Positions 25,401 to 35,077 of a stretch of 64,000 nucleotides of DNA are shown here, piece after piece; position 1 is the stretch's first letter, and every line of letters begins with the position of its first letter. Origin of the DNA: Amphiura filiformis (lineage: Eukaryota > Echinodermata > Ophiuroidea > Amphilepidida > Amphiuridae); contig NC_092639.1 in the NCBI RefSeq assembly GCF_039555335.1, positions 35,631,293-35,695,292 on the forward strand, read 5' to 3'. The translations under genes and the position numbers were made by a program. The notes below the pieces were generated by a model. The model was given only the letters and a program-made list of their open reading frames with translations, was not told the origin of the DNA and did no database searches.

Positions 25401-28400
25401 ATGGTGATAAACAAAACAGGGTTGATCACGGAACGTTTGAAACTTTTGACTTTGAGAACCACATGAGAACTACTAGATCCAAACATCTGTGTAAGGGAAC
25501 TATGAACAACATCAAATGCGTGACAGGTATATAACATTTTGATGCAGGTAGTATTTGAAGTCACCAAAACATTGACCACCTCACCTGACCTTCTACACAT
25601 GACCTCAGAAGCAATCCGCTGCGCCAAATTCGTCTGTTTGTTCGTATTTATGTCGTCGTGTGATAAAAAATATCAATCTACCCTGAGATGTTGGTGCTTG
25701 GCTACCCGCATGAATAATTGTTTTACAAGTATGTAAAAAAACCCGTAATCATAATAATATTGAGATTTTATTTGTGTCTGATATATGCTGAATATTAATC
25801 ATAGCCCTCAAACAAGGCCACCGCCGCGCCGCAACAAAATAACACAATACGCTATTTTAATAACAATTGGACACGATTCTAAGAAGGGATTGTCTATGGT
25901 AAGTATATTGCACAATAGAACTGAAAAACCTGATTTTCGTCAATAAACCAGGTTTTTAAAATCGAAAAACCAGGTTTATCAATTCGATTGTCAGAGTTTT
26001 TTTTTTTGATAAACTTGGTTTTTCGGCTGATAAACGAGGTTTGTCAAAAACTATGACAATCGAATCGAAAAACCAGGTTTCCGAATTTGATTGTCATAGT
26101 TTTTAAACCAAGTTTATCGACCGAGAAACCTGTTTTTTCGCCGATAAACTTGGTTTTTCAATTTGATTATCATAGTTTTTTTTTTTTATAAACCTTGTTT
26201 TTCAATCAAAAAACCAGGTTTTTCGAATTTGATTGTCATAGTTTTTGAAAAACCAGGTTTATCTGCCGAGAAACCTGGTTGTTCGTCGATAAACTTGGTT
26301 TTTCACTGATAAACCTGGTTTCTCAACCGAAAAACCAGGTTTTTCGAATTTGATTGTCATAGTTTTTTGAAAAACAGTTTTCTCTGCCGATAAACCTGGG
26401 CTTTCGCCGAAAACATAGTTTTTCGATCAAAAAAACAGGTTTATCGACGAAAAACCAGGTTTTTCTGTTCTATTGCGCAATATACTTGCCATAATTGTCA
26501 CATCCAGATATAATAATTTTTGATTGTACCATTTGATATTGATTTACCTCCGAGTATAATGCGACCGTCGGCCATGGTACGAGTGACACACTGATTGCAC
26601 CTGTTTGGTTACACATGAACAGCATTCCATCATAGGTATTAGAGGAAACCTCTAATACCTATGATTCCATGCATACCATCATATTGGGAATTAAATGAAT
26701 TTTGCCCAGGCCTATTCCGATTTAATTGACACCTGAGAGCCGCTATGTAGGGGGCCTTTAAACATTGCCTTACCCTTGCAGGAAGAAGTTGTATTCTCTC
26801 GTGAAGCCATATCCAGGAGAATGCATAGATGAACGCCGTGTTACTGGCGAAGAGAGCTGTCACATCGGCTGCCGCTATCAATCCTAACGCATATACGTAC
26901 ATGTAATTTGTTACCGCCCAGCAACAGCAAAATGAACCAGACAATATGAAAAACGCCTTCAAATTCAGACCACGTCTCCCAAACACTTTCTCAGCTTCTC
27001 TTTAAGTAAGAAACAAAAAACAAATATTGATTTAAGAATAGAGGAAATAGAAGAGGATCGGGCAAGTAATCCGAAAGTTAACTTCTCTCAAAATTGACTC
27101 ATTATTCTAATAACTTAATCGTTTTTGCTAATGACCTATTGTATCGTTATGAGTTTCACATAATGCCGAATACGGATTCATCCCTCCTTCTCTGTGGTCC
27201 CTTTTTTCTATAAGAGAAGTTATACGTCTTCAAGTCTTCAAATGTTGTTCTCCTAAAGCTAGACTTATCCAATGAGTAAGGTGATGATGCTAATAAATGT
27301 GCAGAGTGCGGAACAACAAACGGTGCGAGTAAAACGAACTGGAGAGCTGATTAGAGAATAGAGATGTTAGATGACTTGATGATTAGCAGTAGACTGCAAT
27401 GCCCTCACTGCTGGCAGAGCTATATATGGCCTGGACAACGTTAAAAAAACCTTTCACAGATGAACCTAACAGCTTATCACTGGACAATTTCCAAGGGTTT
27501 TACATCACGAGCTGTGTATGGACTCCAAGCTGTGAAAAAAGAAAACTTCCAGCAGTTGAGTTTCCCATTAACGTTTTCCCCTGAAATCATGTTGATTTTC
27601 TACTATGATATTATATACGGCAAGATGTTTGGAGATATGTGACAAGACTGTGTTCCATTAGTCATGTTAAACTAACAGGTCTGTAATTCTCAGGTGAAGA
27701 TTTCACTCCCTCCATGTGTATGCCAGTGACAAAAGCATTTCTCCAATCATCTGGAAGAGTTCCTGTTGTAGCATTGGTGCAAGTTTAGTATCATAATCAT
27801 GAAGCATCCTGGCTGGTATACTGTTTGCCCCCTGCCTTGTTAATGTTTATTTGAGTAAGCTGTTTTATTAAATAATAGATAAATAAATAAATTTAGGATT
27901 TATAAAGCGCCTTTCTCCAGATCTTAGAGGACTCAAAGCGCTGTAATTTCGCTGCAATGGTAAATCATCACAATCAGATCGCATCACCTATCCGCATTTA
28001 GATTGTAACATCCACCAATTAACTGTGCAGCTCCCCAAATTCCATTGGGTGAAGGAAGTTTTTGTTAACCAAACAACTAATCACCGATTTTTGCGATACA
28101 GGAGGAACCCGGAGATCCCGGAGAAAGGCAAAGTGTCCTTTGTTAGGAATTGCTGATAAATTCTTGTCAGTAAATACTGATGAGGAAAACTGTTTATTTA
28201 GGGCTTGTTTCCAAATCTGATATTAATGTGGGGATACCTACTGCATTGTACTGCGTCATGATTATGCCACTGAACTTGCACCAATGCTGCATATCATCTG
28301 CATGTCATCATTGACGTCACTGCCACAGCAGGGTAAAAAATACTATAAAAAAGTCATCTTCACACAAACCTATTAAGTGCCTGAATGCCTTCCCAGCTTC

Positions 28401-29479
28401 TGTTTTCCGATTTGATCACCATTGCACCAACGACATACACAGGATAACATACAAACATCCATACCGTAGAAAACCAGACGTTGAACGAAGGCGCGAAGAA
28501 GTCATCTGAATATGTGCTTTGTGCAAACTGTGTGGCTCCTACCCATGAAACGGCTATACCAATTACTATGCCGAAACCAAATAGCCATTTCTTTATGTCG
28601 GTGGCAGAATTAGGTTCTTCTTCGATAATTTCTTGTTGTCCATGTGCTTCAGCATCAGTATGCTTTTGGTTTTCTGGCGGTCTGGCAGATTTTCCTGTTT
28701 CAATGTCTCCATTGCGTTTATCTGCAGAACACAATATAATATACAAATATTGAATGTTTATGAGTTCAATGGTAAGAATATTTTCATGAGGTGAAATATG
28801 GAATGTTCCATAACTAATAAATAAGTTCCCTTGCTTCCACTTAATTTTATAAATCACCAGGATAGCAAATAAAAGATATGTAAATGCATATTTATTTTAG
28901 AAGCAACACCCGCACCTAAAATTGGCGAGTCGAGGTGGAAACCTCGCGCTATACGCGATAGTAGTTAGCCAATCAAATGGCCAACTACTAATAGTCTGAA
29001 TAGTATTTGGCCAATATAATAAGAATTATAGCCGTAATAAGGGTGGGCCTATATATTGTATAATGAAATAGCATACTAATAAAACTGGTTATGTACTTAC
29101 ACTGGTGTCATTCTTAATCACCACCACGGCAATATTAAGATTGACCTTTGACTTATTTATGGTAATTATTGATTATACTGATCAGATATTATAAGCCTAA
29201 CATAATGATACATGGCAATACGTCAAAATATATTCCAAGCATCGTCCGATTATTACAGAATATCATGATAGGTCTCCTGCGCTTTCTGTACGTTGCACTA
29301 TTATATCAAACATGACAATATTATATTACTTGAGTTTTGATTTTATGTAAGAATTATTAATCAAAATAAATTAAAGATGAATTACCTTTAGAGTATTCTA
29401 TTGATACCGAAGACAAATCTTCTTCGTCATTTGTTATACCTTCATTTGTATAAGCTTCCACACTGTAGCTGGCAGACAT
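19187..29479 (-). CDS. SLC35F3/4: SLC35F3/F4-like membrane transporter (7 exons, 439 aa)
   Basis: Multi-pass membrane transporter of the drug/metabolite (EamA-like) superfamily. Exons on the minus strand: 29479-29386, 28721-28370, 26999-26774, 21964-21839, 21226-21037, 20086-19997, 19428-19187; total 1320 nt, no internal stop, every junction GT-AG and in phase. Residues 1-75 are a hydrophilic, probably cytosolic tail rich in Glu. About ten hydrophobic segments follow from residue 77 to 390. Family-like strings are TNYMYVYALG (179-188), ALFASNTAF (197-205), SWIWLHER (210-217), IAYADGF (238-244), GSALYK (261-266), NFGIALTYP (335-343) and LMPERW (389-394). Residues 395-439 form a charged C-terminal tail. 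Human SLC35F3 has been linked to thiamine transport; the substrate here is unknown. The length fits the family. Exact assignment to F3 or F4 cannot be made by eye. Confidence 0.9.
19505..19945 (-). mobile_element. Two adjacent degenerate tRNA-derived SINE copies (intron 6)
   Basis: Two segments (about 19517-19690 and 19815-19945) share GTGxCATGATCGACxGGAATTA and GTCGCAAATAATAA. On the minus strand the second has GGTTCGATTC, a Pol III B-box, and the first a decayed equivalent with an A-box-like TGGCCAAGAAG. They lie in the intron between exons 7 and 6 and are in the gene's orientation. Probably degenerate SINEs. Confidence 0.5.
19997..20086 (-). CDS. SLC35F3/4: SLC35F-like exon 6
   Basis: 90 nt, phase 1 to 1, bounded by AATCACAG|TATTT and GCTG|GTAAGA. 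It encodes residues 330-359, including NFGIALTYPLFIALGT and the PLNA turn. Confidence 0.92.
20493..20570 (+). repeat. tRNA-like sequence (probably SINE head)
   Basis: GGTTCGCTTGGTCTAATGG has an A-box-like D-arm, and GATCGAGTCCC a B-box. The T-stem and acceptor stem do not pair well, so a working tRNA is unlikely. A T-run follows at 20573. It lies in intron 5 of the transporter gene, antisense to it. Confidence 0.45.
20930..21025. repeat. CA-rich low-complexity tract
   Basis: C/A-rich simple sequence (CACACCCCACACCCCCACAC) ending about 10 bp before the donor of transporter exon 5. No coding role. Confidence 0.7.
21037..21226 (-). CDS. SLC35F3/4: SLC35F-like exon 5
   Basis: 190 nt, phase 0 to 1, bounded by AAATTAG|GTGCTT and GTTG|GTAAGT. 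It encodes residues 267-329: a polar loop (YKKYVGDATYGQ), a long hydrophobic segment (about 281-306) and a loop EWDKIPWDYLCGN, matching the Trp-containing loop typical of the family. Confidence 0.92.
21839..21964 (-). CDS. SLC35F3/4: SLC35F-like exon 4 (TM6-TM7)
   Basis: 126 nt, phase 0 to 0, bounded by TTTTCAG|GGAATA and TATAAA|GTAAGT. It encodes 42 residues including GIVLIAYADGF and GAAIGSALYK, both highly typical of the SLC35F3/4 group. Confidence 0.93.
22200..22475. repeat. Pyrimidine-rich (CT) tract in intron 3
   Basis: About 270 bp that is overwhelmingly C and T on the plus strand (purine-rich on the transcribed mRNA strand of the transporter gene). The proline/serine/leucine-rich frame inside it is a composition artefact. 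Such tracts can form triplex DNA; that is general knowledge, not shown here. Confidence 0.75.
22943..24810. mobile_element. 1.87-kb element with recurring TACCTACGAATAC motif
   Basis: The motif TACCTACGAATAC opens the segment at 22943 and its reverse complement closes it at 24798-24810; ACAT flanks both sides and may be a target-site duplication. Further direct or inverted copies occur inside at about 23139 (one mismatch), 23296 (inverted), 23328, 23705, 24074, 24096 and 24438. Multiple internal copies of a terminal motif are typical of transposase-binding sites in non-autonomous DNA transposons. No transposase frame was found. It lies in intron 3 of the transporter gene. Confidence 0.6.
24811..25920. 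other. Intron 3 sequence without recognised feature
   Basis: No exon or repeat supported. The 109-codon minus-strand frame at 25298-25627 lacks any motif I recognise and has no splice sites matching the gene's phase. Confidence 0.45.
25925..26480. repeat. Palindrome array of AAACC(A/T)GGTTT units
   Basis: About 550 bp packed with more than 20 copies of AAACCAGGTTT, AAACCTGGTTT or close variants, alternating with GATAAAC/GAAAAAC spacers and with TTTGATTGTCATAGTTTTT in several places. Flanks read TAAGTATATTGCACAATAGAACTGAAAAA (left, split over 25900-25928) and the inverse TTTTTCTGTTCTATTGCGCAATATACTTG (right), so the whole block is bounded by an inverted repeat. It lies in intron 3, about 300 bp downstream of exon 3. 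Confidence 0.75.
26632..26663. repeat. Perfect 15-bp hairpin, 3-nt loop
   Basis: CATAGGTATTAGAGG is followed after AAA by its exact reverse complement. It lies about 110 bp beyond the donor of transporter exon 3, inside the pre-mRNA. Confidence 0.8.
26774..26999 (-). CDS. SLC35F3/4: SLC35F-like exon 3 (TM3-TM5, family signature)
   Basis: 226 nt, entered at TTAAAG|AGAAGC (phase 2) and left at GCAAGG|GTAAGG (phase 0). It carries the most family-typical stretch, TNYMYVYALG then ALFASNTAF and SWIWLHER, residues 149-224. The competing acceptor 2 nt downstream would bring a stop, so this boundary is secure. Confidence 0.92.
27665..27855 (-). pseudogene. LINE reverse-transcriptase fragment, frameshifted
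   Basis: On the minus strand, one frame reads GANSIPARMLHDYDTKLAPML and, after a frameshift, TLPDDWRNAFVTGIHMEGV then SSPENYRPV. These match the block at the start of LINE RT domains (GxDxIPxxxLK ... LPxxWRxAxVxPIxKxG ... NYRPI). The fragment is short and broken, in intron 2 of the transporter gene, same orientation as the gene. Clade undetermined. Confidence 0.6.
27880..27960. mobile_element. Retroposon 3'-end motif (TTTATAAAGCGCCTTT...AAAGCGCT)
   Basis: An (AAAT)n tract is followed by TTTATAAAGCGCCTTTCTCC and CTCAAAGCGCTG. A variant (TTTATATAGCGCCTTACC ... AAAGCGCTT) lies at 57935-57975. Two independent copies point to the end of a dispersed retroposon. Confidence 0.55.
28370..28721 (-). 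CDS. SLC35F3/4: SLC35F-like exon 2 (N-terminal tail, TM1-TM2)
   Basis: 352 nt, entered at TTCTGCAG|ATAAACG in phase 1 and left at AATAG|GTTTGTG in phase 2. It encodes residues 32-148: an acidic hydrophilic tail (IIEEEPNSATD), then TM1 (about 77-97, WLFGFGIVIGIAVSW) and TM2 (about 112-133). Confidence 0.88.
29386..29479 (-). CDS. SLC35F3/4: SLC35F-like exon 1 (start codon)
   Basis: The ATG at 29479 opens a 31-codon acidic segment (MSASYSVEAYTNEG...), ending in phase 1 at CTCTAAAG|GTAAT. No earlier in-frame Met with better context was found. Upstream sequence contains a CACGTG E-box near 29548. Confidence 0.8.
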
Positions 29480-30400
29480 GTTTCACTTTGATGTAAATTT
29501 CACGTTGTTAATAAATAATGAAAACAAAATGCACAAGTTTATAAATCACGTGTGTATACGTAGGCTGTGGTTTCACCTGTTCACCGAACTTTTAACTTTG
29601 AAACTCATGCTTCTCTGAAATGTTTGGCATCGGAATGCCTCGTGTACATGATAATCTCAGACAACCAAGATGGCCTTACAGACTGCTTACATGTCTCGTA
29701 ATTATCTATTCTTTGCTCACTATCAGTATTATATAAACGTAAATAATGATAACTGTAATTCGCTTCTATAACTTTTGTATTGTCTCGAATGCATCGCAAT
29801 TCAAATCTTAAAATTATGGTTCAGGCTCATGACCGAAGGTAGCCTCAGGGTCCAGAGTCCATTTCGTAGTGACGCAGCTATTATTTTAATAACGGAACGA
29901 CTAAAGTAGGCCTTGTGTGACAACAGAAAGTTTAAGAAATAAGTTTGTATAATTTCATGTTTAGAAAATTTGTAGGCCTAATTAGATTGTAAACCAAACA
30001 TTGAAGATGTAATATGTGTATGCATGGTCAAGTTTGATTTATATTCTTTCACTTTGATGGCTTTTTACGACTTAGTCGGTACACTTAATCTTTATCACTA
30101 TTATCTCCTCCATATGATGACGATTTCGACCTAAATGTTTACATATAAACTCATTCTCCAATTGATGAGTTCGCTTCTGACGTCATTGCCTGGCAGTATG
30201 CGCGAATCATCACAATTGCAATTGTTAATTCCTTGCCTGCCAGTATGCGCGCGCCTCATAATATTATTTTGTTTAAAACTCCCGCCACATCATAATAAGG
30301 CTATTGAATAGTGTAGTGGTTGCAGTTCGCTCAAGCATATCAATATACCAGTCCCTTGCCTTTGTTAATAAACATTGAGGTCAACACATCTGTGAGCGTG
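29480..30400. other. Upstream region of the SLC35F-like gene; no other feature
   Basis: The promoter should lie here but no TATA box is obvious at a suitable distance. CACGTG (E-box) is at about 29548. The 64-codon minus-strand frame at 29605-29799 shows no domain. Confidence 0.4.
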
Positions 30401-30404
30401 TTTA

Positions 30405-30685
30405 TTCGCCATAGAAGTGACGTAATAATCGGATTAACTACCATAACAATCTCGCCCTGCACTAAAATCACCTGTGTATGTCACCAAACATAGATTGAAT
30501 ACAATACCGCTCTTTTCAAAGATACGAATCTTACAGGTGCGAGTGATTATATTTCTTTGACATCTATGGTCCAATGCACAGGCACCGCGTGAACGATGTA
30601 GTGCAGGGCGATATATTGTATTCATCTATTGGTATGGTAGTTAATCCGATTAATTACGTTACTTCTACGGCGAATAGTGAGCCAG
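30405..30685. repeat. Inverted repeat around CGGATTAACTACCAT
   Basis: The left arm (about 30405-30472: ATTCGCCATAGAAGTGACGTAA then CGGATTAACTACCATA and TCGCCCTGCAC) is matched in inverse by the right arm (about 30602-30680: GTGCAGGGCGA, TATGGTAGTTAATCCGATTA, TTACGTTACTTCTACGGCGAAT). The arms are imperfect, with an indel near TTGTATTCATC. Probably the ends of a MITE; the right arm is part of the duplicated block described next. Confidence 0.7.
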
Positions 30686-31090
30686 ATTATCCGGTAATTA
30701 TCGTATAATAGCGTATCAGTACACGCTCTATGTTGTCATGTTTACACCTTTGCTTACATACAACAGGGCATGTTAAAGCGAACCATTTGATTTCAGGAAT
30801 ATGGGAGTTTTTGAAACTAATGAGTAAAAAACATGCATTAAAAATTGAAAATAAAAAACAAATTCACCGCCTTCTGCAAAGAAGAAATAATTCGCCAACT
30901 TAAGGGAGGTGTTATGAGCGAACCGTGGTTTGGATTCCAGAGGGAGGGTGCCTGTAAGAGGCACAGCCATCAGAAAATGAATAACTGAGATCGCGCGCCA
31001 AATAAACTTACTGCAGTAATTTTCCAAGTCTTTAAAAAAATAGACATAGGTGGGAATCGAACCCGGCACCTTCCGGTTCTGAATCAACAG
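30570..31090. repeat. Duplicated block D1, copy 1
   Basis: Almost identical to 32877-33442. Differences seen: copy 2 has about 48 extra bases near 33028-33075 (around CAATTGTTAATGCAGTATAA), one fewer triplet near GAGGGAGGGTG, and one extra A in an A-run. The right end falls inside the tRNA-like sequence on the minus strand. Confidence 0.9.
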
Positions 31091-31120
31091 ATAGTATCAC
31101 TAAGCCAACTTCCTATCTGC
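31043..31120 (-). repeat. tRNA-derived SINE head (Pol III A and B boxes)
   Basis: On the minus strand: TTGGCTTAGTGATAC (A-box region) and GGGTTCGATTCCCACC (B-box), with a GATAGG/CCTAT acceptor-like pairing. The anticodon stem TCTG...CAGA is short. The body probably continues leftward into block D1 (30570-31040). Copy 2 of D1 keeps the B-box but lacks the A-box side. Confidence 0.6.
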
Positions 31121-31261
31121 AATAAAACCTGTGATATTAATTCTTGATAATGTTTCACGGAAAAATCAATACTAATGTACGATGTCATTCAAACTCTAAT
31201 AGAAGTCCCACAACTAAAGTAGCAATCGATAAATCTGCTCACTCAATCATCAAATAATCAA

Positions 31262-31332
31262 TCGATAAATAAATAAATAAATAAATAAAAAAATAAAAAA
31301 AAAAAAAATAAATTAATAAATTAATAAATTAA

Positions 31333-31375
<43 letters not shown>

Positions 31376-31451
31376 AAAAATAAATAAAAAAATAAATGTA
31401 TCCGATCTCTCGAGCCCCAAAACATCATCAAATAAATATATAATATAAATA

Positions 31452-31495
<44 letters not shown>

Positions 31496-31497
31496 AC
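31262..31497. repeat. (AAAT)n microsatellite
   Basis: Two runs of AAAT repeats, about 31262-31397 and 31440-31493, separated by about 45 bp of ordinary sequence. Confidence 0.95.
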
Positions 31498-31565
31498 AAA
31501 AAGAAATTATAAATTAGTTTTTCTAGGACCTACGCTGGAAAAATAAATCAGCGCATAAGAAAAAG

Positions 31566-31655
31566 AAACAGACGCTCGGATTCGAACAAGCGACACTGAG
31601 AACAGCAACTAAGAAACCACAATGCCTTAGACCACTCGGCCATAGAAGCACACAG
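31566..31655 (-). repeat. tRNA-Leu/Ser-like sequence, probably SINE or pseudogene
   Basis: On the minus strand, ATGGCCGAGTGGTCTAAGGC is a textbook D-arm/A-box of class II tRNAs, and GTTCGAATCCGAGCG is the B-box/T-arm. The acceptor stem does not pair cleanly and the anticodon arm is poor, so a functional tRNA is doubtful. It adjoins the microsatellite, as a SINE head might. Confidence 0.5.
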
Positions 31656-32111
31656 TCTTCTCCTTGTCAAAAAATATATATTAACCTTTAACGTTGCGCA
31701 ATATTGGCACATGACACGGGCACATGTCTGTGGGTAAAGATACTGCATGATAGAAAGGCGTGCAAAGGATCTATCCCTGAAGTTAATGGTCATTGACATG
31801 TAACCAATTTTTTTGTATACCAGCTACACTCAACCTATACAAAGAAGTATATTATTAGGCGTTGACGCAATCATGAATGCGGGAAGTATAAAACCATAGT
31901 CGCCACTCGTGCACTTGTTTGAGTCCACAGGTATTCCGGAAACAGCATTCAACCCCGAATTCAGAGGTCGATTTTGGGTTGTTACATGTAAATACAAACT
32001 AATTATATCATGAAAAAACCCACCAAGAGGACTACGATACTTATTCAGAGCCAATCTACACTCTGTTATTTACAAAAGCCGACGGTCAAAGTAAAATTAT
32101 AAAAGGAGCAA

Positions 32112-32876
32112 GACCATGATGCAGTCATGTCTACAGTAGAATTCATCTCGACCTTTGCAGGACTTAAACCCCATTAAAAGCTATTAAACCAAGATAACAC
32201 TCATTGAAGCAGCTCAACTGATTAAATCAGATCTTCTCTGGTTGTGTACAAGTGTCTGTTTTCAATGTGCGACATTGCAATAAAGCTGGTATTACAGCTT
32301 CAGTTGGGTAACCGATTATAAAGGAAACGAAAGGAAACAATGGTATGTGTACCATTGTTCACGAAATGACACAAAGACGTGCTTTTTGTTAACCAGCATT
32401 CTTCAAAATGAGCAACATAATGATTGTTGACTTAACACAGTTTGGAAATAATTTCTTCATATTTTTGGTGTTATCTGTCGTTTACATATCCTTCCTAAAA
32501 CACAAAAGTACGACCCTCTCCAAACATCTAAATTAGCTAAAAATTTAGGACATGTTACAAAACTTTATTTTCTAGAACCTATTTAGAATAATTTAAATGT
32601 AGCTTTTACCGTTTTTTTTGTGGCATCCTTCAGAAGTGAGCGGTACGATACCAATATTTTCGGTCAAATCTCCATTCAATTAACACGGGGAGTTGGCTAG
32701 CTATGCCTTGCCCTCACTCATATTTGACAAAAGTACGACCATTTCTGAACATCTAACCTAGCTGTAATTTTAGGTCATGTTAGAGAAATATATTTGCTAG
32801 AAGTTTTGGAGAATAAATAAAATATTGGCTGGTTATTTTTCACACAGTGATGTTAACTAGGCAAGTGTCCATTCTT
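32112..32876. repeat. Dispersed repeat family R2, copy 2 (left part)
   Basis: Matches 7811 onward (GATGCAGTCATGTCTACAGT, ATTTAGGACATGTTACAAAA), with divergence. The last ~140 bp (about 32736-32876, from CATTTCTGAACATCTAACCT to GGCAAGTGTCCATTCT) are repeated at 33462-33598, on the other side of block D1 copy 2. Confidence 0.8.
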
Positions 32877-33442
32877 CCAATGCACAGGCACCGCGTGAAC
32901 GATGTAGTGCAGGGCGATATATTGTATTCATCTATTGGTATGGTAGTTAATCCGATTAATTACGTTACTTCTACGGCGAATAGTGAGCCAGATTATCCGG
33001 TAATTATCGTATAATAGCGTATCAGTACGGCGAAATCAATTGTTAATGCAGTATAATCTTTCCGCCACTATAAACACGCTCTATGTTGTCATGTTTACAC
33101 CTTTGCTTACATACAACAGGGCATGTTAAAGCGAACCATTTGATTTCAGGAATATGGGAGTTTTTGAAACTAATGAGTAAAAAACATGCATTAAAAATTG
33201 AAAATAAAAAACAAATTCACCGCCTTCTGCAAAGAAGAAATAATTCGCCAACTTAAGGGAGGTGTTATGAGCGAACCGTGGTTTGGATTCCAGAGGAGGG
33301 TGCCTGTAAGAGGCACAGCCATCAGAAAATGAATAACTGAGATCGCGCGCCAAATAAACTTACTGCAGTAATTTTCCAAGTCTTTAAAAAAAATAGACAT
33401 AGGTGGGAATCGAACCCGGCACCTTCCGGTTCTGAATCAACA
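32877..33442. repeat. Duplicated block D1, copy 2, inserted within repeat R2
   Basis: Second copy of 30570-31090, same orientation, about 2.3 kb away. It sits between two ~140-bp direct copies of R2 sequence, and it ends in the tRNA-like T-arm (GGGAATCGAACCCGGCACC). The near identity suggests a recent duplication or retrotransposition. Confidence 0.9.
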
Positions 33443-33700
33443 CGTTTTTTTGTGGCATCCTTCATTTCTGAACATCTAACCTAGCTGTAATTTTAGGTCA
33501 TGTTAGAGAAATATATTTGCTAGAAGTTTTGGAGAATAAATAAAATATTGGCTGGTTATTTTTCACACAGTGATGTTAACTAGGCAAGTGTCCATTCTCC
33601 CAACATACATCATTTGTTGAGGTCACACGTCAATGGTGAGAGCACTGTGTATTGTGTATAGGAAAACGGACAGTAACTGCAGTATGCCAGATATCAACGT
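33443..33700. repeat. Dispersed repeat family R2, copy 2 (right part)
   Basis: Repeats 32736-32876 and then continues into GAGCACTGTGTATTGTGTAT and GTAACTGCAGTATGCCAG, as at 8566-8618 in copy 1. It completes the R2 element interrupted by block D1. Confidence 0.8.
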
Positions 33701-34723
33701 TAAATCACGGTAAGCCTAAAATCGCATCGAAAACGCATAATATTACTAAATCACCACAACGAATTGTAACGTAGGTATGCAGAAAAGAGTTGTATTAGCA
33801 ATAACAAAGTATGTGCAAAAAGATTTGTCTTTGGCATGTCGCTTTTTTGAAATATCGCTAAAAATATGAAATTTTGGAAAAACGCCCCAAAATTTAAAAC
33901 AAACACGAACCTTCCAAAATAAATATATATTAGCACTCGGCGGCCCAGTCACTACCTGTCGCTGTGATTTGGGGTAACTCGTTGCTTCCCTTCTCCAGAT
34001 ACCTGTACTTCAAGGTCGCTCATACCCCAGCCCTTAAGGCGGCAAAGAAAAAAATGCTCCCTGAAAATGAAATGGTGTATCCCTTATCATGGTTATGCAA
34101 GATTAGCAGGTGTAGGCCTATGTTCGTAATAATTTCATGAATACGTAATCTGGTGCAACCATAGCAAACCAGGTGGTGGTCGCCGTGCATTCTCTAAATG
34201 CAGTAAATTTTCATCGTCAACCGTGTAATTGAATGGGACTATTTAAAAATTTTTAAACGCTTGAAATATCACAAACAAATAGGACTATGTTAACCTAAAA
34301 CCGTTGGGGTTCGATAATGAACCCCACAAAACTAACCGAGTATATGGAAAATGCCATACGGCCGAGCGGTTTTGCCGGCCTACTCCGACCATCATGCCAC
34401 CCGCCGCCTGATAGCAAACCTAGTCTCCTCATTGATTCCGCTCACACCACGCAATGATAACATAACTATTTTTGATTGGGTGAACTCTGCCCCATCAAAC
34501 ACGAATTAAAACAAGGTATTCAATACGTTAATCGGCTATTTAATATTCATTAGTCGAGACAATCAGTGACCATAGTCACGTGGAGTGATTATATTCTACA
34601 GAGCCATTATTTATGCTATTTTAAGGGTACTAGCGATCCTGCTGCTGAATCGGAATATAATCATGTATTTAATTATGAAAGAAAAATTATTTAAGAAAAA
34701 ATAGTTTCCACGACTTTCATATT
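33701..34723. other. Gene-free DNA
   Basis: About 1 kb without recognised exon, RNA gene or repeat. Confidence 0.45.
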
Positions 34724-35077
34724 ATTAATTATTTTAAACTGTTGTGATTTGATAGTTCACAGCATCTTACGAATGGTAGTGAGCTTTGGCAAAAACTGCA
34801 TTGCTCAATTCATAGCGAGTGTGTAGAAGAATTAAAATATCACAGATATACTTTTATAGGTGCTGCGGTTCTTGAGTTACGTTGGAAACAACAACACTTT
34901 TGTAAAACGTACATAACTCATTAACAACAATAAATTAAGCAAGTTTGCAAAGTATACGATTTCAAGAATGAACTTTTGCAAAACATCAAGGTGTTATTTT
35001 TCAATAATATATTGATATAGATAATGAAAATCGATTTTTAGGTTGCTTCGATCAACAATACCTCGTCTACCCTTAAT
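34724..35077. repeat. Dispersed repeat family R1, copy 2
   Basis: Same family and orientation as 1466-1800. It has about 20 extra bases near 34840-34860 and lacks the poly-A run. Ends at the same CTACCCTTAA. Confidence 0.8.

Noticed and set aside
25298-25627. 109-codon minus-strand frame as an extra transporter exon
   Set aside because: No membrane segments, no motif, and the gene's phases close perfectly without it.
31566-31655. Functional tRNA-Leu or tRNA-Ser
   Set aside because: Excellent D-arm and B-box but poor acceptor and anticodon stems.
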